DNA of 64,000 nucleotides from Pachyseris speciosa (Eukaryota > Cnidaria > Anthozoa > Scleractinia > Pachyseridae), in contig JAEMWC010000116.1 of the NCBI GenBank assembly GCA_016490735.1, positions 472,501-536,500 of the forward strand, given 5' to 3'. The notes under the pieces are model-generated. The model ran no database searches. It had not been told where the DNA came from and worked only from the letters and a program-made list of their open reading frames with translations. Positions within the stretch are counted from its first letter, which is position 1; each line of letters begins with the position of its first letter. Position numbers and translations under genes: made by a program. Positions 60,401 to 64,000 of this stretch are shown here, piece by piece.

Positions 60401-62361
60401 CTTCCTGTTCAAGATTTCCTGCCGAAACTTTTAGGTGCTACTTTGTCACTTGAAACACAAAGGAAACAAAAGCCTATTCAAACTCGACCGCGGTATTTTA
60501 TTACACTGTACCTCGGTTAACTTTCCCGCGGCAACTTTGGAGCCTGACCGAAAAGTTCCCTCGGCAAAAAAGTGGCCTGCCGCGGGAATACTGAGGGAAA
60601 GTCGCGAGGAGGTCACGCAGCAAAGACGCGGAAAAGGGGTCAATGCTTTCAGGCAGTACTGTAGCTTATGACTTTTCCCCAAAACTCAAGAAACAGAAAC
60701 AAAAGGATCTGATACATGATTGATTTCTTTTGTTTGAGTTGTTACAGTTGTAGGCAAACGCCATAAGCTAATCCTTCAGATCCTAGCTTTTTAATCGCAA
60801 AATAGGTACAGAACTTAATTTCTGACATCATAACCAGTCTGTATGCCAAAGTAGAGTGAGTTTAGAGAGACTTGGATTTTAAGGCAAAAAAGCGATATAC
60901 GCCCCTTTTGCGGAACACCCTTCAATTGCCAGTGACCTGAAATTATGGCCAGCAACTACAAACAAGATGATTGGTCACTTAAAAGTTTGGAAATGACCTT
61001 CAAGCCCACAAGAATATGAGACTTAATCTGTTAATGGTCAGCATCTTTCTTCATGGAACTGACCTCTGCTCTGAAGCATCATAATTTTATTGATAAGATC
61101 ACCGCATCACATTGTAAACAACTCACTTAGGCAACAACTAATGTCTAGCTACGACAGTTCAATAATTTGCAATATTTGAGAAACTGCGTAATCAACTATC
61201 GTTTCCCATACAGTCACCCTCCCTAACATCAACAAATGTATGCTAACTCTGAATTTGGGAAGTACATTGAAGACTGAGTTTTCCATCATTTTCATTCATG
61301 TATGACTTTATGTTTGACAAAACTATTATTTTGTGGTTTGGTGAGGATAAGGGCAAGGGGACACTGTGACGGAAATCATGCACCTTATAACTGTGCATTT
61401 CTGTTCACATCTCACCTCCTTTAGTATATAATAATTCCTAAACTGTTTTATAAGATCGGCATCCTCTCTTCTCCAACTCAACTTGGGGCAAGCTAAGAGA
61501 GAAAGGAATGTACCTACCATGCCCTTGTTGAGATTCTTGTCAATCAAGCAGAATGCATGAGGTGGCTTTTCACTCTGCAAAAAACCCACAACTCAATCAA
61601 TTGAAATAGTATTTACACATGTGCAAAAATAACACACAGGATGGTTTAAATAATTTCATTTGAAATTTTTTGGTGTGCTGAAATAATGTGCTCCCTTAAA
61701 TTTCTATCAGTGGTTGATGCAGATCTGCAGGAGCGTTTACCATTTGCACGAAAAAACCGGTCAGAATGGAACATTCGCTATGGTACTGGCTTTTCCTGAC
61801 AAAGCGGTTTGGCTATTCAGAGAGCCATTTGCACAAAAAACCTGTTGGAATGGAACACTCCCAGTGGTACTGGCTTTTTTCCATCAACACGACCAAAATG
61901 GAAGCAAAAACGGACCAGGGCGAGTATGGTTTGACAAATGGTACAACATCGTTGACGACGTTGTCGTTTCAATAGTCAGGGTTTTCATTAATTTTTCAAG
62001 TAAAAGGGGACCTGGTAAAGAGTAGCCAGGTACCCTGAGTGAATTTGTTGGGCAGAGCTTTCAATTATGCACCTAAGAAAGCCAGATATTCCCTTGAAGG
62101 TAGACTGGTGCTGGTACCCGGGTTCCGGCTTCTAATACAAACACTGAATAGTGTTAAAAAAATTGTAATACCTTGCTTGCTATAATGACACAAATCTCAG
62201 TGACTGCTAAAGAAGAGTGAGCCATCTTTTGTGAAGCACGCCGATATGTAATGAATGTTCTACTTCCACCACTGTTATTAACATTAGCTGGTTTTCCAGT
62301 GTCTGTATATAGGATCATATCACATCCTGCCATAAGGCGTTCTTTCCCTTCATAGAGGACA
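19428..62361 (-). CDS. DENND4: DENND4 (Crag-type) DENN-domain Rab GEF, 35 exons found, 5' end missing
   Basis: DENND4 proteins are guanine-nucleotide exchange factors, best known for Rab10, acting in membrane traffic. Exons, 5' to 3': 62172-62361, 61518-61574, 58281-58350, 57876-58045, 56219-56311, 49693-49835, 48508-48574, 48337-48395, 45049-45193, 44766-44859, 43918-43999, 43460-43502, 42594-42672, 41522-41598, 41129-41196, 40360-40433, 40070-40131, 39567-39650, 38941-38993, 33523-33658, 32168-32267, 31509-31553, 30954-31016, 30644-30709, 29722-29842, 28339-28918, 26385-26436, 25359-25749, 24234-24391, 23676-23768, 22418-22496, 21601-21646, 20559-20669, 19853-19917, 19428-19609. All introns found are GT-AG and every junction is in phase except 33523/32267. 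The exons total 3998 bases (about 1330 residues), shorter than the roughly 1700-1900 of vertebrate homologues. The missing part includes the N-terminus right of base 64000. Confidence 0.95.
20836..21245 (+). mobile_element. 5'-truncated non-LTR retrotransposon tail
   Basis: An open stretch reads [20 protein letters not shown] and then [32 protein letters not shown], and [20 protein letters not shown], stopping at 21151-21153. This is the typical extreme C-terminus of L2/CR1-type LINE reverse transcriptases. The 3' UTR ends with AATAAAGATGATGATGATGA followed by A/T repeats, a short-repeat tail typical of that group. It is in a DENND4 intron, antisense to the gene. Confidence 0.82.
24970..25101 (-). 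mobile_element. tRNA-derived SINE
   Basis: On the minus strand the head (about 25101-25033) has an A-box-like TGGCGTAGTGGTGAGAGC (25093-25076) and a B box GGTTCGATTCC (25050-25040) at tRNA spacing. It then runs into a tail of AAGGATACTGAAGGATACTG repeats (about 25032-24981). The acceptor stem is not convincing as a functional tRNA, so I read it as a SINE with an RNA polymerase III promoter. Confidence 0.7.
27469..27699. mobile_element. Palindromic MITE (AATAGACCATTTTACAGT ends)
   Basis: The left end AATAGACCATTTTACAGT is mirrored by ACTGTAAAATGGTCTATT. Inner arms also pair (AGGTTGACCTTGTTTTGATA-like / TATCAAAACAAGGTCAACCC; CTACCTGCTTTTCTTATG / CATAAGAAAAGTAGGTAG). A related but decayed copy may lie at about 21880-22030 (words CATCAAAACAAGGTCA and GTTAGCATAAGAA). 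It is in a DENND4 intron. Confidence 0.82.
29722..33658 (-). CDS. DENND4: DENND4 PPR-like exons
   Basis: Six exons follow the LINE-bearing intron. 33523-33658 encodes [18 protein letters not shown] and [12 protein letters not shown]. 32168-32267 encodes [20 protein letters not shown]. Three very short exons encode one PPR-like helical pair: [35 protein letters not shown] and [20 protein letters not shown]. 29722-29842 gives [10 protein letters not shown] and [11 protein letters not shown]-like repeats here are a known DENND4 feature. The join between 33523 (phase 0) and 32267 (needs two preceding bases) does not fit, so one small exon of length 2 mod 3 is missing. Confidence 0.9.
29947..30243. 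mobile_element. MITE with ACAGGGTTCGTAC ends
   Basis: A perfect 13-bp inverted terminal repeat, ACAGGGTTCGTAC (29947-29959) and GTACGAACCCTGT (30231-30243). The interior is made of repeated CAAGGACTTTCCAGG / TTTCAAGGACTTT words at both ends. There is no ORF. It is in the DENND4 intron between exons 29722-29842 and 30644-30709. Confidence 0.85.
30380..30514. mobile_element. Near-perfect palindromic MITE
   Basis: CCAGGGGCCGGTTCCTGTAA at the left is matched by the inverted …TCAGGAACCGGCCCCTGG at the right. The inner part also pairs (GGAATAAATCTGCCTTATTCC / GGAATAAGGCAGATTTATCC). The whole 135 bp folds as one hairpin. It lies about 135 bases from the MITE at 29947-30243. Confidence 0.87.
32950..33497 (+). 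mobile_element. 5'-truncated non-LTR retrotransposon tail next to a DENND4 donor
   Basis: An RT C-terminal frame reads [20 protein letters not shown], then [20 protein letters not shown] and [18 protein letters not shown], ending at 33202-33204. The 3' UTR holds a (GTT)n run at 33270-33295. It ends in AATAATAAAGATTGTTGTTG repeats at about 33497, some 26 bases short of the DENND4 donor site at 33522. It is antisense to DENND4. The left boundary is approximate, because the sequence before about 32950 has no RT motif. Confidence 0.82.
34889..38268 (-). mobile_element. Nearly intact LINE (L2/CR1-like) in a DENND4 intron
   Basis: The ORF2-like frame at 38254-35123 is followed by a 3' UTR ending in ATTAAAGATTATTATTTATT repeats at about 34889, as in L2/CR1-type elements. 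No ORF1 was recognised upstream, and no poly(A) or clear target-site duplication was seen, so the copy may be 5'-truncated just before ORF2 or may belong to a single-ORF lineage. It lies in the same transcriptional orientation as DENND4, between exons 38941-38993 and 33523-33658. Confidence 0.88.
35123..38254 (-). CDS. LINE endonuclease-reverse transcriptase, uninterrupted
   Basis: An open frame of 1043 codons. The first in-frame ATG is at 38035 (residue 74), giving a likely protein of 970 residues; the frame upstream has no ATG. The APE-type endonuclease shows NARSIRNK (91), ITETWL (116), [11 protein letters not shown] (119 onward), VILYRPP (190), VGDFNIH (230), [10 protein letters not shown] (268) and [12 protein letters not shown] (293). 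The RT shows [13 protein letters not shown] (668), [18 protein letters not shown] (724) and the catalytic YADD (759-762). The C-terminus has the [26 protein letters not shown] and [11 protein letters not shown] motifs of CR1/L2-type LINEs. No stop or frameshift interrupts it, so it may encode an active enzyme. It would nick target DNA and prime reverse transcription of its own RNA. Confidence 0.95.
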   Translation of the reverse strand: MQSVCFCSLTSIRRSSVCALNPSTAYIFKSNGILRYRGCRAGRQKIPVRVSYRPDKAYSEKSSTSRSLVDVPAMKPVSHTNRPSMLFCLVNARSIRNKSSDIFDYICERKIDLCAITETWLRSDDDAIRAEICPTGYKFLDQPRTDRPGGGTGLIFRDSLLSKRIDAGVKSSFEFSEWIVTSSFSQSLRIVILYRPPYSDQHKVTTENFLIDFSTYLETLLVVKEELLIVGDFNIHVDISNDVNAIKFLDLLDSVGLQQHIKKPTHVHGHTLDLVITRSSAGLIQSQPNVDRFFSDHAFILCELQPSKPQTTIKTVYYRRLGRIDKSALMNDIATSSFCSDSSLHDHLSTHELDSLVQKYQVTLTSVIDQHAPIISRTLVARPKVPWYNNEIDNAKRQRRKAERTWRRTKSPTDFDQFKSKRNYVIFLMNQAKRAFYTEFIEENSNDQRKLFKAAKTLLGKNDDLLFPNHQDKTKLVNDIGRFFVNKIDAIRSDIDGHDLDSTNVPNDEVVDDSCTFNNFHLLSDREVLDLMHKSRKKSCPLDPMPTPLVMDCAEVLLPVIKSIINSSLSSGYFPRDWKQALITPLAKKSGVSDFKNLRPVSNLQFISKLTERVVFNQLHDHLVRFDLFPKLQSAYRKSYSTETALLKVHNDLLMNMNNQKVTLLVLLDLSAAFDTVDHKILLSRLQSSFGIRGTALAWLSSYLSDRRQRIIYDGCQSEDFKLRFGLQQGSCLGPLLFTIYSSKLFHIIRNNLPDVHTYADDTQLYLAFSPNNTSQLQAIASMEKCIDELRTWMLIDKLKINDDKTEFMIIGTKQQLEKISPQNLTIGKATVTTVSTAKNLGTWLDNHLTLQENINKTCRAAYLHIHNIRQIRKYLTKDVTEKLVHAFVIGRIDYCNSILYGLPEVHVNKLQRVQNSAARLITYTPRTYHITPVLKTFHWLPVKYRVLFKIAILTFKSIYGQSPEYLRELINIRSNTQYNLRSNNGLFLTFPTIKTRKTLGDRAFCVAAPTVWNNLPKSIRKEQDFKKFKSLLKTFLFKTAYN
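38783..38816. repeat. (TTGTC)n microsatellite
   Basis: Five to six copies of a TTGTC/CTTGT pentamer, followed by a run of ten A. It lies between the LINE and DENND4 exon 38941-38993. Confidence 0.9.
38941..43502 (-). CDS. DENND4: DENND4 linker and dDENN-domain exons
   Basis: Eight exons (43460-43502 through 38941-38993) encode [20 protein letters not shown], then an insert rich in polar residues ([19 protein letters not shown]), and the dDENN helices. Landmarks are [69 protein letters not shown] and [18 protein letters not shown] and the F-x-RFIE-x-RSF phrase are shared across DENND4 proteins. The last exon ends [17 protein letters not shown]. The large LINE sits in the next intron. Confidence 0.94.
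39767..39878. mobile_element. Single end of a Tigger/mariner-like element
   Basis: Tandem copies of CATATTAAGCGGGTGTCCAT and TAAGTGGGTATTCATATTAAG run to GAGCGGGGTTCCACTG. In reverse this reads CAGTGGAACCCCGCTCTATG, a common Tigger-type terminus. No partner end was found, so this is probably a fragment. It lies just upstream (on +) of DENND4 exon 39567-39650. Confidence 0.55.
40229..40315. repeat. (ACT)n(AAT)n microsatellite
   Basis: Seven ACT units followed by about 22 AAT units, within 50 bases of the DENND4 exon at 40360-40433. Confidence 0.92.
40663..40694. repeat. Compound poly-C/poly-A tract
   Basis: A C run, CGCCCCTC, then a run of 12 A followed by GAAGAAGAAG repeats. Similar C-then-A tracts occur at 22630-22663 and about 26180-26208. 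Confidence 0.85.
43097..43165. repeat. (AAT)n microsatellite
   Basis: Imperfect AAT/TAA run of about 22 units in a DENND4 intron. Confidence 0.9.
43641..43872. repeat. Hairpin plus inverted-repeat element
   Basis: First a hairpin GCGGGCCGTA…TACGGCCCGC (43641-43668). Then a larger inverted pair: TTACTAACCTCG…GTACTGTAAGTTAC (about 43730-43766) against GTAACTTACAGTAC…CGTTAGTAAGAG (43832-43870), with a GC-rich GCGCTTCGCGC centre. It looks like a foldback or MITE-type element in the intron between DENND4 exons 43460-43502 and 43918-43999. Confidence 0.65.
43918..49835 (-). CDS. DENND4: DENND4 cDENN-domain exons
   Basis: Six exons (49693-49835, 48508-48574, 48337-48395, 45049-45193, 44766-44859, 43918-43999) encode the catalytic DENN core that contacts the Rab. 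Landmarks in order: [108 protein letters not shown], and [14 protein letters not shown]. The IHSLRP and WQCPYIPLCP-type motifs are diagnostic of DENN proteins. All internal junctions are in phase. Confidence 0.95.
45273..45405. repeat. (AAT)n-(ATT)n inverted microsatellite
   Basis: About nine AAT units switch to about 34 ATT units (two ATTGTT interruptions). The strand switch means the array can fold on itself. ORFs made of poly-Asn or poly-Ile here are artefacts of the repeat. Confidence 0.95.
45690..45730. repeat. (GAT)n microsatellite
   Basis: About 13 GAT/TGA units with GAG interruptions. Confidence 0.9.
45823..48029. mobile_element. TATAC-array TIR element
   Basis: The left end (ACCCTTACCAAAATTGAA, 45823-45840) and right end (inverse of GTCTATTTTGTTAAGGGT, 48012-48029) form an imperfect inverted repeat. 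Next to each end lies an array of GTATAC / TATACATNNTGTATAC words: about 16 sites in 45845-46200 and about 12 in 47760-48005. The middle (46210-47750) shows no recognisable coding region. The whole unit lies between DENND4 exons 45049-45193 and 48337-48395 and reads as a non-autonomous DNA transposon of about 2.2 kb. No clear target duplication was found. Confidence 0.65.
48830..49396 (-). pseudogene. Fragment of a non-LTR reverse transcriptase C-terminus
   Basis: On the minus strand an open stretch contains [58 protein letters not shown] and [20 protein letters not shown]. These are the post-RT motifs (…YCSQVW…, …RLGLLPL…) of Jockey/RTE-like LINEs. The frame breaks near 48985: the expected continuation ([15 protein letters not shown]) is in another frame. 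Nothing upstream of 49396 resembles RT, so it is a truncated, decayed copy. It is in the DENND4 intron between 48508-48574 and 49693-49835. Confidence 0.8.
50055..54517. mobile_element. 4.5-kb element with nested inverted arms and TTCAC/GTGAA palindromes
   Basis: The outer ends are inverted copies: GTGACCTTTCATGTGAAAAG (50055 on) versus the complement of …CTTTTCGCATGAAGGGTCAC (54498-54517), followed by GGGGGCT in both. Behind each end is a cluster of TTCACNNNGTGAA-type palindromes (50090-50300 and 54290-54490). Further in, a second inverted pair of about 630-680 bp with visible but incomplete identity links about 50885-51520 and 53030-53715 (for example CTTGCCAGAAAATTTC and AAATCAAGATGAAGACCG). 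The stretches between outer and inner arms do not match obviously. No transposase motif was recognised in the core (51520-53030). It fills most of the DENND4 intron 49836-56218. Confidence 0.68.
55054..56070. mobile_element. piggyBac-type non-autonomous element, copy B
   Basis: Same element as 2427-3440, in the same orientation on the window, with TTAA flanks (55050-55053 and 56071-56074) and CCCATTG…CAATGGG ends. At 1017 bp it differs by a 4-base GCTC insertion near 55639, a 1-base deletion near 55917 and about 23 substitutions. It is in the same DENND4 intron as the 50055-54517 element and ends about 150 bases from exon 56219-56311. Confidence 0.87.
56219..62361 (-). CDS. DENND4: DENND4 exons 1-5 of those present: MABP end and uDENN start
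   Basis: The first exon starts in mid-codon ([16 protein letters not shown]) and carries [12 protein letters not shown] and [10 protein letters not shown]. The next gives [19 protein letters not shown], then [16 protein letters not shown]. These are MABP-domain repeats, a beta-prism fold linked to membrane association. Exon 57876-58045 opens uDENN with [20 protein letters not shown] and [13 protein letters not shown]; exon 56219-56311 continues [20 protein letters not shown]. The exons are short and separated by transposon-filled introns. The missing upstream exon or exons must lie beyond 64000, since I saw no candidate between 62400 and 64000. Confidence 0.93.
56627..56870. mobile_element. 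MITE sharing its terminus with 15875-16301
   Basis: The ends AGGCCTAGTTTTCACTAGCG and the inverse of …CGCTAGTGAAAAACCAGGCTT flank 244 bp. The interior is packed with AAGCACAAG / CTTGTGCTT / AAGCATAAGC words in both orientations. The shared outer box is TTTTCACTAGCGACG. It is in the DENND4 intron between 56219-56311 and 57876-58045. Confidence 0.83.
58434..60928. mobile_element. MITE interrupted by a second transposon
   Basis: The left arm (58434-58594: CAATTGAAGAGTGTTCTGCA…TTTTTAATCGCAAAATA complement) pairs with an inverted right arm (about 60760-60928: …GCGATATACGCCCCTTTTGC…CTTCAATTG). The arms span about 160 bp with some mismatches. A TA-flanked element (58597-60661) splits the unit. Removing it leaves about 430 bp, a normal MITE size. 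Confidence 0.78.
58597..60661. mobile_element. Tc1/mariner-type non-autonomous element inside a MITE
   Basis: The ends CAGTACCGCCTGAAAGTATT (58597 on) and, inverted, CAGTACTGCCTGAAAGCATT (60661 back) are flanked by TA on both sides (58595-58596, 60662-60663), as in the Tc1/mariner superfamily. Subterminal regions of about 180 bp are rich in CCGCGG and CGAGGTAC words in both orientations. The middle has no transposase. It is in the DENND4 intron between 58281-58350 and 61518-61574. Confidence 0.8.
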
Positions 62362-62777
62362 CTGGATATAAAATATGTAATGATTAGAAATTACAGTACC
62401 GCTCAAATGTAAGTTACCACCGTCTCGTGAGAAACGAGACTCGTCTCGCAGGAAACGAGAACTGTCTCGCGAGAAATTTCTCGTTTCTCGCGAGTGCACT
62501 GCAAGTACCGCTTCTGTATTAACGGTTGCTCGCAGGAAGGATTGTCATGTGTGGAGAAAATCTTTGAGCAGACATGTGTCGTATCGTTGATATTTTCCTT
62601 GAGATAAGCATCGGAGATGTGCGACTGGAGTTCGATATTTTTTAGCGCTCAGTGGGCAATTTTTGTTTTACATGTATTGATCGACTTGATCGGCATTTGT
62701 TTTCTGTGCGTCTGAGTTAAAGATGAAACTTCGCGCTGGATATCTACATCGGCGCCGCCACGCTCATGTATAGATTG

Positions 62778-63335
62778 AAGCCTCGATTAATTTAATAATT
62801 ATTTGGATCACGTAGTCACATGCGAAGCCACGCTTCGAACACGTAATCTGCGATAACTTTTTATTCAAAAAGTGAAGCCACAACGCTTTTGAACGCGAAG
62901 CCTCGATTGACTTTGTATTTGGTTCTAGTATTCACATGCGAAGCCACGCTTCGAACAGGTAATCTACGATAACTTTTTATTCACAAAGTGAAGCCACAAC
63001 GCTTTTGAACGCGAAGCCTCGATTGACTTTGTATTTGGTTCTAGTATTCACATGCGAAGTCACGCTTCGAACACGTAATCTACGTTAACTGTTTATTCAC
63101 AAAGTGAAGCCGCAAGGCTTTTGAGCATGAAGCCTCGATTGACTTTCTATTTGATTTACCTATTCACATGAGAAGCCACGCTTCGAACACGTAATCTACG
63201 TTAACTTTTTATTCGCTAAGTGAAGCCGCAATGCTTTTGAACATGAAGCCTCGATTGACTTTGTATTTGGTTCTAGCATTCACAAGCGAAGCCACTCTTA
63301 TAACTCTTATATTCACAGAGTGAAGCCACAACGCT
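62778..63335. repeat. 116-bp tandem satellite, nearly five copies
   Basis: The word AAGCCTCGATT starts units at 62778, 62898, 63014, 63130 and 63246 (spacings 120, 116, 116, 116). Each unit carries CACATGCGAAGCCACGCTTC, AACACGTAATCTACG and AGTGAAGCCACAACGCTTTT. The last copy is truncated. AAGC/GCTT words recur inside the unit, making it partly palindromic. Confidence 0.92.
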
Positions 63336-63347
63336 TGAGAGCAGAGA

Positions 63348-63750
63348 GCAAACTTTTCCCTGTCAAAAATTAAATGAATTTCAACGGGAAATCCTAAGAA
63401 TTTCGATAAAATACTTTTTCTGTAAATTTGGACTATTTCAGCATTTGAATCATCCAATTGTGCCAAATAGAACCAGAGATATCGAATACTTTTCAAAGCT
63501 CGCCGGCTTGCCGTGAAATTTCAAAGAGCTTTCTCGATTGTCTCGCCAGCGCGCGCAGAGGGCAAACTTTTCCCTGTCAAAAATTAAATGAATGTTAACG
63601 GCGCATCGTAAAAACTTCGATTAAACACTTTTTCTGTAAATTTGGACTATTTCAGCGTTTGAATCATCGAATTGTGCCAAATAGAACCAGAGATATCGAA
63701 ATAATTTTCAAGTTCGCCAACAATTGCCGTGAAGTGTCTTTTTTTTTATT
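63348..63750. repeat. 214-bp tandem duplication
   Basis: GCAAACTTTTCCCTGTCAAA at 63348 recurs at 63562. Long shared blocks follow (CTGTAAATTTGGACTATTTC and TGCCAAATAGAACCAGAGAT). The copies have diverged modestly. It adjoins the 116-bp satellite. Confidence 0.9.
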
Positions 63751-64000
63751 GTCTCGTCAGTCGGTTCCATCACTTTGGTAGCGACCTTTACAGCTTTACG
63801 TGGGAACCGGCTTCTTACGAGTAATATATTCCATACTGAACGCTTCAGTGATTCTCGAGAGAAACGAGAACCTTCTCGCAAGAAACGAGACTCGCCTTGC
63901 AGGAAACGAGAACTGTCTCGCGAGAAACGAGACGAGAGGTGGTAACTTACATTTGAGCGGTACTGTACGTCCTTGAACTGTTTGAAGTAGATAATTAATG

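Larger units (their letters stand above)
62394..63965. mobile_element. Tc1/mariner-type element carrying satellite arrays
   Basis: A perfect inverted repeat of at least 28 bp begins CAGTACCGCTCAAATGTAAG (62394-62421, 63938-63965), with TA duplications at 62392-62393 and 63966-63967. Subterminal GAAACGAGA / TCTCGCGAGA words follow on both sides. Inside are a 116-bp satellite (62778-63335) and a 214-bp duplication (63348-63750). No transposase frame is present. The left end is 33 bases upstream of the DENND4 exon 62172-62361 acceptor side. Confidence 0.86.

Noticed and set aside
61326..61513. Extension of DENND4 exon 61518-61574 into a longer ORF
   Set aside because: The frame stays open past the GTAGGT donor, but the family continuation ([12 protein letters not shown]) is in exon 58281-58350, so the splice at 61517 is preferred.
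62778..63750. A CRISPR-like array
   Set aside because: The repeats are 116 bp and 214 bp units without unique spacers, inside a eukaryotic transposon. It is a satellite.

Overview
The window is animal nuclear DNA, most probably from an anthozoan cnidarian such as a stony coral. The evidence is AT-rich sequence, genes split into many short GT-AG exons, compact animal gene families, and a dense mix of DNA-transposon, non-LTR and tyrosine-recombinase retroelement debris. The species cannot be read from the sequence. Nothing bacterial is present: no operons, no Shine-Dalgarno starts and no CRISPR array.

Three cellular genes can be reconstructed exon by exon. (1) On the minus strand at the left edge are the first four coding exons (747-4452) of GTF2A1, the large subunit of transcription factor TFIIA; the rest lies beyond base 1. 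(2) On the plus strand is a two-exon TGF-beta/BMP-type ligand (12531-15858, 348 aa). It has a signal peptide, a propeptide, an RSVR cleavage site and a seven-cysteine mature domain. (3) On the minus strand, at least 35 coding exons (62361 down to 19428) form a DENND4 (Crag-type) Rab guanine-nucleotide exchange factor. They cover the end of an MABP domain, uDENN/cDENN/dDENN, a PPR-like stretch, and the conserved C-terminal tail to the stop codon. Only its first exon or exons lie to the right of base 64000. All junctions join in phase except one, where a small exon appears to be missing or oddly spliced.

Layout: 1-4452 GTF2A1 with a Tigger-like element and a piggyBac-like element in its introns; 4453-7600 intergenic with palindromic repeats; 7611-11933 a decayed Ngaro/DIRS-type retrotransposon (gag-like, RT-RNase H, tyrosine recombinase); 12531-15858 the TGF-beta gene, with a miniature transposon starting 17 bases after its stop; 15859-19427 intergenic, with one possible orphan exon; 19428-62361 DENND4, whose introns hold one nearly intact LINE, three LINE tails, a tRNA-derived SINE and many terminal-inverted-repeat (TIR) elements; 62394-63965 a satellite-bearing TIR element between DENND4 exons.

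The most unusual signal is a set of large TIR elements in DENND4 introns, most without coding capacity I could recognise. Each carries its own short palindromic word repeated near both ends (TATAC, TTCAC/GTGAA, CGCGG, TCTCG/CGAGA). Two further small elements (15875-16301 and 56627-56870) share one terminus but have different internal words. The two copies of a 1.0-kb piggyBac-type element with TTAA flanks are about 97-98% identical, which suggests recent activity. I did not find a clearly new multi-gene system. The element architecture is the best candidate for something undescribed.
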